Shown here piece after piece: positions 52,100-62,527 of a stretch of DNA of 64,000 bases. The DNA lies in assembly GCF_001619985.1 (NCBI RefSeq), contig NW_017264207.1, forward strand, positions 253,294 to 317,293, given 5' to 3'. The notes below the pieces were generated by a model. That model made no database searches and was not told the origin of the DNA. It saw only the letters and a program-made list of their open reading frames with translations. This stretch comes from Xylona heveae TC161 (taxonomy: Eukaryota > Ascomycota > Xylonomycetes > Xylonales > Xylonaceae). A program made the position numbers and the translations under genes. Each line of letters begins with the position of its first letter. The first letter of the stretch is position 1.

Positions 52100-54892
52100 T
52101 CGCCCGCGGTTCTTTAATATACCTTTACCTTTTGACCTCTTGCCGTTAGACCCGGTCGACTTGTCGTCGTCCCTGCTGTTTCTCCGATCGGTGCGATCAG
52201 TCGTTCGATCCGCACGACCAAACACGCCGCTCTGGCCGAGGATTCTTTCATCGTCTTTACCGCGACGGGTAGACCTATTTGACGACGATGAAGTGCCCGA
52301 CGAACCCGAAGAAGAACCCGAGGAAGAGGAAGAAGAGGAGAAGGAGGACAAAGAAGAAGAAGACAAAGAAGGAGGAACAAATGGATGAACGGCACCCCCA
52401 GCTGCAGCCCCGGACAAGACCAGCTCGTCCAAGACCCGCTCGACGCTCTGCGCGTCGTTTACGCGCCCGGACCAAACAACCTTGCCTGACGCAGACTTGA
52501 TTGATAGGCCTGCAGGCTGTGTCGAGGCGGCGGAGGCGAGTGCCCGCGAGTGCGTGCATGTTGTGGAGAAGTCGCACAGACACATGGGCATGTCGCCGTT
52601 GCGGTCCGGGTGGGTGGGGTGTGTGGATGGAGGGGATGTGGCTGGGAAAGCACCGGGGTGGGTGGAGGAGTCGGCTGTGTTGGTGTTGGAGGTGGAGAAG
52701 TTGGAGAAGTCGGGGAAAAGGGTAGATGAGGAGGAGTATGAGGAGGAGGAAGATGATGAGGAAGGGAAAGAGGCGGGGTTATTGGTAGTCATGTTTTCCG
52801 TGTTGAGAATGTTTGTGGGATTAGAGGAGGGCGAAAATGTACTATTACCTGGAGACGTATATATGTGAGGATAGAAAAACGAGGCAAGCAGATTGAGCAA
52901 ATGCGTGTTGATGTTCAGACTGCCGACGTGGTTCAGGTGTGCTTGGATGTCGTTGTAGTTGTTGACAAAGCCTGTCAGGTTCAGGTTCAAGTTCAGATTG
53001 GCAGTGGAGGAATTGTTGTTGTGAAAGGGAAGAGTATTAAAGACTGTGCCATACGAAGCTGGGAGTAGGCCGGGATATGATGATGATGATAATGATGATG
53101 TAGTGTTGACAAGTCGGTCGATATTAGCAAGGACATTGGAAAGGATACCATATAAATTGACACTATCTGTAATCACATTATTCCCGTGATGTTGCTGGAT
53201 AAGCGGCCATAGATGGGGAGTCTGTAGTAAGACTTGTAAAAGATGCTGCGCCAATTGGACTTGTTGGATTTGTTTGATCTGGGTGTTGACCTCGTTTTGT
53301 TGCTGAAAGGTAAGCTGCTGATAATACCCGTTGTTGGTGAATCCGTTGGTGAATAAGTTGTTATTGTTGTTGTACTGCTGCTGCGGCGAGAAAATGTTTC
53401 TTCGGATTTGCTCCATGACTTGACCTAACCCTAACGACGAGGAAGGAGAAGACGGAGGGAATGAGGATTGAGATGATGAGGGGAAATACAACGTACCGTT
53501 GATAGAAGAAGAAGAAGAAGAAGAAGAAGAAGAAGAAGAAAAAGAAGGATTATAAGGGTTCCCATTCCAAGGCCAAACACCGGAATATGGCTGTAAATTT
53601 GCTCCAGTGCCTTGCTGGAGCAGCGCGTTGCGCAGGAGGTCTTGTAGTCCTGTGACACCGCCGATGTTTTGGAATCCTGGGTAACCAATTCCAAGATGCT
53701 CGTAGTACTTGCCTAGCTCTCGCACCAGTGAAACGCTGAGACTGGAATTATACCCACCGCCATTGGGGAAAAGAGTTGCGTACTGCGCCAACTGGCCCAA
53801 CTGGCCTAATTGTCCCAATGTCGCAGCAGCACTGGCAAGACCTTGATTTTGAATCTGAGTTTGGATTTGGCCGGCCAATCCCAGTCCCCAGTCGCCTTGC
53901 CCGACTTGTAGCCCGCCCAGCATCAGGCCTGACATGATTTCACTGACGACGTTTTCTATTCTATCTTGAATCACCGTCTTTTGCTGGTCCGCCAGTGCAT
54001 GAGCCTGGCCACGGGCTTCGAGTTCGGCCTGAGCAGCCTGGAGGAGGACGCCGCGGATGATACACTGCAGTTGCTCCTCAGCATGTTGTCGGCGTTGCTG
54101 GAGCAGGGCATGCGCCTGCGCAAGTGCCTCTGCTTCGGCCTGGGCCTGCATGCGCTGGGCATGATCGATCTGGACGCGCTCGACAATGGTGAGTTTGGCG
54201 GCTTTGGCTTGTTCGTTGGCTTGGGCTTCGGCGTGCAGGTAGGTTTCGAGATCGGACTGCGCGAGGTGGAACTGTGTAGCAATGTGTGCGAAGAGGTGGG
54301 TGTAGTATTGCGATTCAGCAGTCGGGGCGGATGAAAGAAAACTAGGTTGTAGTGAGGGCAGGGATGAGGGAGGGTAGAGATGAGGTAGAATGGATGAGAG
54401 GAATGTTGATAGTGGGTTTGTTGATGCTGACGCTGCTGCTGCTGCGACAGTTGCAGCTGATAGGCTTTGGTTTGGTTGGATATAATAAGAGGGAGGGGAG
54501 GAGGTTTGGGTCGAAAGACGAGGCAGTCCAACACGCTGCCAGTCGGTCAGATTTCGCATCATGAGCATTGCAACGGTGTTGGCGGCTTGTTTGTACGCTC
54601 CGGAAGTATTGATTTGGGCATTGCCAATGTTATTAAGGATGTTCTGGTTCTGCAACTGCTGATCTGCTCCAGTTCCAAGCCCTCCAAAGACAGCAGCCAT
54701 TATCGCGGGCACTGGAAAGGGATTTGGCGCGGCCTGGGGCAGCGTGTTGGCCACGGTGGCATGGTTTATCAGAGCTGCGCTCCATGAATTTGGGTCGAAT
54801 AGCTGGCCCAAGTTAGGAATAGGGTTGCTGAGCCCTGGAGCTTCGGGGAAGACAGGCATCTCGCTGGTGTTCACGACTCCGGGGACGATCAT
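51860..54892 (-). CDS. 1010-residue Gln/Asn/Ser-rich protein with RS/RG C-terminal tail
   Basis: Single uninterrupted frame of 1010 residues with no recognised family. Order of regions: N-terminal Pro/Asn segment (MIVPGVVNTSEMPVFPEAPG); about residues 215-325, an Ala/Gln/Glu-rich predicted coiled coil (ERVQIDHAQRMQAQAEAEAL, HALLQQRRQHAEEQLQ); a Gln-rich block with GQLGQLGQLAQYA repeats; a 12-Ser run encoded by a trinucleotide repeat; an Asn/Gln-rich prion-like block (QQQYNNNNNLFTNGFTNNGY); a Cys-His cluster MPMCLCDFSTTCTH; then a disordered basic end with SRSRSRSRSRSRS, RGEGRAGGGRGGRK and a final GRKQVRFAQDS. The composition suggests an RNA- or condensate-associated protein (inference). The length of the open frame and its ordered segments argue for a real gene, though the exact start and any introns are unproven. 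Confidence 0.7.
52066..52101. repeat. Hexamer tandem repeat coding for RSRSRS
   Basis: About five to six copies of tcctgc/ctcctg on the + strand, read on the minus strand as alternating Arg-Ser in the low-complexity protein. Confidence 0.8.
53505..53540. repeat. (GAA)12 microsatellite coding for poly-Ser
   Basis: Twelve perfect gaa units on +, read as twelve TCT Ser codons on the minus strand inside the 1010-residue protein. Probably length-variable. Confidence 0.9.
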
Positions 54893-56069
54893 TTTGTTCG
54901 CTGTGGAATGGACTTCAGGTAATGGGTGATTTCGTTATCTGTTCGCAATTATGTTTACTTAGCTTTATGCAAGAAATCTCGAGTTTATGATGTATCAAAT
55001 GGAGGAGTGGATAACTTATTGTTTCTTCTTCTGCAAATTTGGTATGATAGATGAGTAAGGAATATCTTTTGATCATAAGCGTCAAAATCGTTTTTATCGT
55101 ATGCTATGTCATTTTAGCAGGAAGATTGGTAAACGGTTCATCTGTTGTATACTATCATGTTGCTGAGGACAGTTCGGTCTGCGTGGATGATTATATCAGT
55201 GCAAAATGGTAGTTTGTGGACCCTAATGTTCGTTGATCGAATATTGTTCAGGGCTGGAGGATACAATTTCATAAGTTGTTCGGATTAACAAAGCTCAGGA
55301 CTAAGACCTCAGCCAGTGTCAAAACGGAAAAATGTGAACAGTTGCCTTATCGGGCAATCTCTCCAGGAAAACCTTGTTTCAAAAATGAGCCCTGCTTAAA
55401 GCGAAGCTTTGCAGTTTGCAGAAACCCATAAGAACAAAGCGAGGAAGAAAGACAATGAGAAAAGGAAGCTATTCGAGCACTCACTACTTCTCAGTCATGA
55501 ATCAAAGACATAAGCACAACACCAACAAAGACATTGTGTGCACCGCTCTTTAAGCGCAACAATAAATCCTGCAAAAGACAGGGTCAAGTTTCGAGGTCTT
55601 GATTTTGAGGACAAAGCCATGCATGAGCAAGGTCGAGACAATGCCATTGAAATAAACTTCTTTCAGAGATTGTATGGAGCCTTACCGGCTAAAATGCTAA
55701 AAAGAAAAGCGTATTCTTAACGCCGCTAAGACTAAACCTCCAGGGCCGCCAATTTCCAAGCAGACGCAAAGCGTATGCGCTTCTAAAATTAATTAAAAGA
55801 AATGGGATACACACATCCTTCCAAAGAAGAATCAAATGAAAATAAACCGCTAAGCAAAGCAAGGAAACTCGTCTTCCGCAGAAGGAAAGAAAAAGAAAAA
55901 AAAAAAAAAAAAGGCCGTAGCGTAAAATGTAGCAAAGCAGACAGACCAATCCAAAGACGGATGGTCCATCCTCCTGATATCCCAATAAGACCGCACCATG
56001 CGCCATGGACTTGTCCATCCCAAACCATCAAAGAATATCGAGGAAACCGTCATCGCCAGGAAGTTTGCT
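54893..56069. other. Gene-free region between the low-complexity gene and OPY2
   Basis: 1.2 kb, AT-rich; includes a 17-A run at 55896-55912. Contains the OPY2 3' flank and the promoter of the downstream minus-strand gene. No gene is recognised. Confidence 0.45.
55896..55912. repeat. Poly-A homopolymer (17 A)
   Basis: Uninterrupted A run inside a purine-rich stretch. Confidence 0.85.
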
Positions 56070-57676
56070 TCAAGCGTTCTTGACTTCATTAACATCCGAA
56101 AACGGGCTCGATTCCCGGTGTTCTGGGCTTTCGGAACGTTCTTGTTGGCGACTCAGTCTCCTCGACGACTCCTCGATCACCGCACTCAAGCTGCTATTTT
56201 TTCTGTGACCTAGTCGCGTTGACCGAATCTCAGATGACATCTTGGCATAGACGTCTCCAGGATACGCGGGAGCTGGTGTTAATCGAGGTGACGAGAACGC
56301 CGAGTCATCGCCAAATGGGGACTGTTTCGAAAGAGGAGAGTCCTCAATATTGGTGATGCGGGAGTCACGATCTGTTATCAAGCTTTGTTTGGCTTGATGA
56401 CGAGGCTCGCCCTCGTCATCTGACGACTCGTTGCCGAATGCAAGCGAACGGGCAGTGTAGCGGTTGGGACGTGAGTAGGTGGACATGCCATCAATCGACG
56501 AAGCGTGTGAAGCACGCTTGTCAGGTCGACGGCCAAAGGTTGTAGTTCTCATCGAAGCCGCATCATTGTCTGCTTGCGGTGCCGCTTTGCCCTTCAGAAC
56601 TTGGACTGGACGAGCAACGGCAGCTCGCGCAGTGTTGGCTGTGCTCTTCATAAATGTCGAGCTGATCGAAAAGGCAGGACTAGGCGGAGGTCGCATGTCA
56701 TTCGCGTCTGCGGGCTCTTGAGCTCCCAGCGCCGTCCGCCCATGCTTTGCAAAATCAATCGCAGGCACAGGCGGCGTTTCGGAACCCGGGGTGTCTGCAG
56801 GACTGCCGTTTCGAGATTTGACACTAACCATGTTTGCCTTGCCACGAACAACAGTCTGTGCCGGTTGAGGGTTGACAATAGCATTGTTGTTGTACAGCGT
56901 CGTGGCCACACTGCTTCGAGCCAAGCTGGGACTGATGCTGTTTCGTGCATAACTTGCTCGGCCATCGCCAGTCAAACCAGAGTATGTAGAGTCCCTTAGA
57001 TCCCCTGGCATAAAGAAATGCTGATCCTGATTGTTGAAATTTGGCGTTGGAGATTTGTGCGAGTTAACTCCAAGAGGTAGAGGAGGCACAGGCGGGACCA
57101 TAACTCCGGGGCTCACTGGAGGAGTGCGGTTCGTCACCCCAGGAATGTAAGCGATTTGAATGACGTTTGAGGCTCGAGTCAGTGCAGTCGATGCAATAGA
57201 TCCAACCGTATGCGTAGATGCGCGAGCGTCACGGTGCATGGCAAAATTGTCGCCCTTCTCGTACCCTTGCTGACCTTCCTCTGTCCACTGAGCATCATAC
57301 TCTGCTCGCTTATTCTTGATACAAAACCGCCATATGAGATAGGTGAGCAACCCAATCACCACCACTCCACCGATTACACTACCAGCAATGACACCTTTGT
57401 TCACAGACCCACCACCAGACGACTTGCTCGGAGAAGAAGAGCCAGCCCCTGACATCTTGATACACGAAGCGACAGGGCATTGCGTGCATGATTGGCTGGA
57501 GAGCGAACAGACTTCATCAGAAGCACAGCTTGGACAAGGTGGAGTTGATGAACAAGAAATGCATCGTCGGAAAATGGTTCGAAGAGTTTCCTCGACTCCT
57601 ATCCAACCAGGTCAGGTGAACCACTTCCAAAATTCATCGTCTAAGACCAGCACTCACCTGAACTCACGAAAGCCAT
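56070..57676 (-). CDS. OPY2: Opy2, membrane anchor of the HOG/Ste50 pathway
   Basis: Single-pass plasma-membrane protein that recruits Ste50/Ste11 for osmotic and filamentation MAPK signalling. Two exons: 57676-57658 (MAFVSSG) and 57598-56070, 59-nt intron; phases close to 515 residues. The extracellular Cys-rich Opy2 domain is clear after splicing: RRCISCSSTPPCPSCASDEV followed by CSLSSQSCTQCPVASC. Next come a Gly/Ser spacer, one TM helix (GVIAGSVIGGVVVIGLLTYL) with a basic stop-transfer IWRFCIKNKR, then a disordered cytoplasmic tail with PPVPPLPLG, many Ser and basic phospho-site-like words, ending near ESPEHRESSPFSDVNEV. An unspliced model starting at the internal Met (57455) would lose the Cys domain. 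Divergent from the DUF4291 gene. Confidence 0.9.
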
Positions 57677-59502
57677 CTTCGGCAGGATATCTGTGCACAG
57701 GAACTGACTGAGCAGGCTGGTTGTCGAATAGTTGAGTAGATAAAGACTGTGAAAATAGTTTGCGCAAGTCGAGATGGAACGGAGAGATTCTCGAAAATCG
57801 AGATGAATATAATGACGAAATTGACAATGAATGATGAGCCAGCACCAAGTCGTGATAAAATGGAATCAAAGAAGAATTCGTATCCTAGTTGCAAATCGGA
57901 AATAAATCGAAACCCGCAAGGGAGGGTAAAAGAGAGAGAGAGAGAGAGGTGAGAAGATCGAAGCCGCGATGGATAGAACGATTGACGACGAAAGGCAAAA
58001 GGTTGAAAAGGAGCGACAAAGAGTTGATTTAACAGGTCATCGAGGCGGACGGGGATACGAAGTCGTGGACTGGATTGGACCGAGACCCTCAGAAGACGAG
58101 CAGTTATCGTCGAAATAAAAGGATCCCCGACCTGGTCAGATCAGTCAAAAAACGGTTGTCCAAGAGAAGGAAGAGGAAGACGATGAGGAGTCGTCGTTTG
58201 GTGATGGTTGCGGTTGGGTTCCCGACCGGAGGCGATGGGAAGCGAGACAGACAAAGTCCCAGGGAGTTCCCGCGAATCGCGGCCTTTTTAGACTTGGCAT
58301 GTATGACTACTGTCCCTCGCTCAGCTGCAACCCTTTTCCCTTTCTGGGGGAATCCAATAGTAGTCCTTCTCACACACGGCACAAGAGACACGGACTTGGG
58401 GTCCCCTACATGGAACCATCGAAACTCTTCAGCCACCCCAGCAAGGCTTTCCTTTTTCTTCAGAATTGCTACAGTATCTTTCAAGGAAACCCCCTTTTCT
58501 CTCATCTTTGACCACGGCGCTGGCAAAATGCTAAAAATCTCGCAGTCACTTTAGCTGGCGACTGTCCGGCGTCTAAGAGAGATGCAAGCGCAGGTCGCAA
58601 TTTCATAGCCGGAAGCGGGGACGACGGCGTGAGGATGGCGATAGATGGCTGATAGACTACTGCATGCACCCCTACTTTGTACTCCCTCAGGCCCTTTCGA
58701 CCAGATCGATTTGTGTCGCCGACGAGATGCGACCCCTCACTCAAATAATAATGTTGTGCAATCATCCAACATCTTCATGAGCAAACTTGAACAGTCCTAG
58801 AATGGCTCGCACGTGTTGAATTTCAATTAAATCTCCATTCCCCATGTAATCATCTGATTTGGCAGTCCAAGTCACAAATCCAGTCGTCAGCTTTTAACTG
58901 AGACACCAAAGTGGGACTGGGGCCTGTTCAACGTCAAGGATGATATGTTACTAACGATTTTAGTACCTATTCAGGGTGCGCCATGCCTTGCCATGGCTTG
59001 CACCATTTATTTTGATATCAGCTCCAGCCAAGGTAAAGCCGGCACCTGTGAGCTACCAATCTCGCCGCTAAATGACCGAACACTGTAACGGCTTCACCGG
59101 GGATAGTTCTGCTGATGGGATACCCTGGAGATCCAAAAGAATTATGCTACCTAGTTTGGAGGTACCTGCCAAGCTAGAGACGATGATACCTCTATCAGTG
59201 TTTTCGTTGAGCATTGAATGATTCAAATACAATGCCAAGCTTACCAGCGACTGAATTGTGAGTCACAAAAAGGCGATTCTCCAAGAAAAAATAATATAAG
59301 TTTAGAATTTGAGGCGATAGTTTCAAGGATCACGTTGTCGCGGACCTTTTTTCTCTTTTTTTCGAGTCCTTTCTTTTCTTTGAGGTGGCAGAAATCAAAA
59401 ATTTGGGAAAAGAGTAATGAATAATCTCGACACCAGCCGTATTTTCCGTCAGAACTATTGTTGTATTGACGAATATTGTTAAATTTGCACCACCGCCAGA
59501 TC
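57677..59502. promoter_or_regulatory. 1.8-kb divergent region OPY2 / DUF4291
   Basis: No supported gene. Contains an AG dinucleotide repeat in the likely OPY2 5' leader and AT-rich sequence before the DUF4291 gene. ORFs of 140-159 codons at 58075-58554 lie on both strands of the same DNA and show no family features. Confidence 0.4.
57931..57948. repeat. (AG)9 dinucleotide repeat
   Basis: Nine AG units upstream of OPY2; CT-rich on the OPY2 coding strand. Confidence 0.85.
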
Positions 59503-60129
59503 ATGTCGGCTTTTCGAGAGGTCCGAGCCAGTTTCACCGCTGAAACCATCACCGTCTATCAGGCTTATCCGGCCGAAATCGCCGAGCCAGCACTGCGCGC
59601 TGGAAATTTTGTTCCGCCTTTCAAACGGGAGCGCATGACATGGATCAAACCCTCATTCCTTTGGATGGCCTATCGCTGCGGCTGGGCGACAAAGCTCAAG
59701 CAAGAGCGCGTATTGGCCGTAGAAATCACTCGCCAAGGGTTTGAATGGGCTCTTGCTCATTCATGCCTCAGTCATCATACTCAAAACGCCAAGGAGAATA
59801 GTTGCTCTTGGGAGGAGCACAAAAGGGCAAGTCCCGTCCGCGTTCAATGGGATCCAGAGAGAGATTTGCTTCTGCATCCACTCCCTTACCGCTCAATTCA
59901 GATTGGTTTGAGCGGCACAGCGGTTGATCGATATTTGGACGAATGGATAGTGTCCATAAGGGACGTGACATTTTTGATGAAAGAAATCTCTGATCTCATG
60001 TCAACCGGCCAAAGAGAGGCCGCCAGAGCCGCGCTCCCACTTGAGCACCTCTACCCGCTCCCAGATGACATCGCACAAGTGGTCGAAGCGTCTTCCGCGC
60101 GAGCGGCGGAAGAGAGCGCCAAAAAGTGA
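59503..60129 (+). CDS. DUF4291 protein
   Basis: Single-exon, 208 residues. The DUF4291 family is found in bacteria and fungi and has no established function. Seen in order: VRASFTAETITVYQAYPAEI, then ERMTWIKPSFLWMAYRCGWA (the family's RMTWIKPSFLWM core), KLKQERVLAVEITRQGFEWA, VRVQWDPERDLLLHPLPYRS and the helical end LPLEHLYPLPDDIAQV. Start chosen at MSAFREVRASF (59503), since the family begins with this strand; an in-frame ATG at 59476 adds nine residues. No signal peptide or TM helix. The intronless structure would be compatible with an old bacterial transfer, but nothing here proves it. Confidence 0.88.
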   Translation: MSAFREVRASFTAETITVYQAYPAEIAEPALRAGNFVPPFKRERMTWIKPSFLWMAYRCGWATKLKQERVLAVEITRQGFEWALAHSCLSHHTQNAKENSCSWEEHKRASPVRVQWDPERDLLLHPLPYRSIQIGLSGTAVDRYLDEWIVSIRDVTFLMKEISDLMSTGQREAARAALPLEHLYPLPDDIAQVVEASSARAAEESAKK

Positions 60130-62527
60130 CGCAACAGTCGGATTTCTTTTTATGCCTTTCCTCCCTTCCCTTTCTGAATAGCATATTTTTTACTTGGGCT
60201 GTGCATCCAGGAACCGTCAGTTCCCGCGGAACTTGGACCAGTGTGTCAATAGGACCCGTTGCTACTCATAGTAAGCACCAGTACCTCAAAAGGAACTTCA
60301 AGGACACTGCCAAATTAAGAACAATACGAGGTCAAGCGATACATCCATGCCCTCCGGCTCGCGGCGCCGGAAACGTGCTCTGGTCAGACCGCTAGTTATA
60401 GTGATAGTACCGCTTTGGAGGCATGTAGCGAAGAAGATATGCTTGACAGCATCTGAAAATACTGTAAACACTCCGATAGCAGGTGTCGAAAATTTGGTTC
60501 AGAAGTTAGGCCAAATGGAATATTCGATATAGTTGCTCCATAAGTCTGCAATTAGGCTATCTACCTAGTCTTTTCCCACCTCAAGGCACGCCTCGTTGTT
60601 CTCATAATGTTCAATACTATGGTCATTGCCCAAAGGACGACGAATGTCATTGTGGCCTCCAGGGTTCCTGAGCGGTGAAGAAGAATCACTATAAAGCATA
60701 CCGTGTGTATTCCAGGCCCGATGCTCCATTGTCGTACACATGTAATCTTGTACAGTGTATGTCTTGTGAGGCAGCAGGGAAAATCATTGTATGAGGCTCG
60801 TCGTTGCAGCAAGCAGTTTAGACCGAATCTAGTCAAGCCATAAGGGGAGGATACAACAGAACCCTATTGGATTCTTCACACGGCAGTCCGGCAGAGAGTC
60901 AAACAGTGCAAACGGTCAAGGCACCTGGGTAAGTGATGATGACGATGCCCATAAATAGAGGCCAGGTTTGGCCTACCGACTACTTAGCTTGAATAACTTT
61001 ATTGATAAAAGGCTTATTAGCCATTTCAAGCAATCAGTTTTTCTCAGAGAGCTGTCACAAAATTTGACATACTCTGATGTAATTGACTTGTTTTGGTCAT
61101 TTCATCAAAAACACAGCCTCAAAATTAAGGCCAGTCAATGTTTGTGGGTGGATTCGCTAACGCTCATAGTCCTATTTTACGTTGCGTTGACTGGCAGCAC
61201 CGCCTCAGGGCGAGAGCTAATTATAATCTCAACTGGAAGGGGACGGCTGTCAAACAACCTCGTGTCTTGGTAGCAGCGAGACGCTCGTGTTAGGTTTTTA
61301 GCGGCGCTAGGGAAGGAAAGTCGACGCTACCTTTGCAACACGCGTCTTCGGAAAGGGTCCATAAAAGAAGGCGCATGGGGGGGACGAGGGGACAAATGGA
61401 AGTTCATGGCTCTTGGCTCCTTTTTGCTTCGGCACCAGTTACATGTTCACTTACCTCTTCAAAAAAAGACTCCTCTAGACGTCTCCGTGCCGGAAATTAA
61501 GCCTGGCGAACCACGGTTCAATCCGGGCCTATTAGTGGACAAAGTGCCCTATTGACCTCCTTATTGTCGATCGCTTAGTATCAGTTACGTTTCAGCGGGG
61601 GTCGACCAGAGCGGAACAAGGGGAGAAAAAGAAGGGTCTTCTTTTAACTGCCTTTCATCCTTGGTCCACTTTCGGTCCCAACTAGTAGCTGTACTTTTCT
61701 CCTGCATTACGACATCCCTTGAGCGGTCAGTGACTTGGCCTCTCGCACCGTAAAATCCAGCAGGAACTCAGGTAGACAAAGAGAAACATCACAGACAAAA
61801 GTACTCGCACTGAAAGCCGAGATCATTGACAGTAGTCACTGGAGGTTGAAGCAGGTAGCAGGTATTCCTGACTTGTACAGTACGTGCGAACAAAAATCCC
61901 CCATTCCAGTGTACCCACCTCCCCCCGTGTCGCTTTACCGAACCATAAGGCTGTTGTTGTGGTTCAGCTGTGGATGCAAAAGAGTAACCCATACCTGTAC
62001 GGCTATTCTTGTGCGTGCGTGTATACGGAGTAGAGAAGGGTTCACACGCCCACTCTGTCCAGCACATCTCCCCCTTCCCCTCCCCTCCTTCATCCATAGA
62101 TGAGAGAAGCTGTATGGTCGCTTGATCGACTTAGCTGAAACTTTCTTGATTTTCCTGTTCTGAACAGCAGCTCCGCTACTTCATCCATCTGACAATCCGA
62201 ACACGAGCCATTCCTTCCTCCGAACGCTACAACTGCTGTTTGCTCTCCTCATCGACAAGGGAGGACAACATCCCTTTCCACTTGCTGTGGTGGCCAACCT
62301 TTTCCATCTCGGTTCTAATCTCTTTGGCTCTCATCGCCGGTCAAGATTTGAACCGATCCTCTTTCCACTTAGCTAAACCTCGCGAGATCACAGGATCCGA
62401 GGGACCGGCTAGACGGACGAACACTTGTTTCTCTTAGAATTTGTTTGACATAACCTCTTCTGCGGGCTTCCAATAGCTTAGTTGCATTGTTTTTAAAACA
62501 TCGCATCCAGAGGTACCATCGTGGAAG
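60130..62527. promoter_or_regulatory. 2.4-kb upstream region of the chitin synthase gene
   Basis: No supported gene. Pyrimidine-rich patches at 62040-62100 and 62215-62300 may belong to a long 5' leader. A 6-bp palindromic hairpin (AGGCCA/TGGCCT) lies near 60960-60976. A ggttcaatcc word at about 61514 looks like a tRNA B box but no tRNA folds around it. Confidence 0.4.

Noticed and set aside
58075-58554. Overlapping 159- and 140-codon ORFs on both strands upstream of OPY2
   Set aside because: No recognisable domain and the two frames exclude each other; likely promoter DNA of moderate GC.
61440-61545. tRNA-like B box (ggttcaatcc)
   Set aside because: The T stem has a mismatch and no A box or acceptor stem pairs at the right distance.
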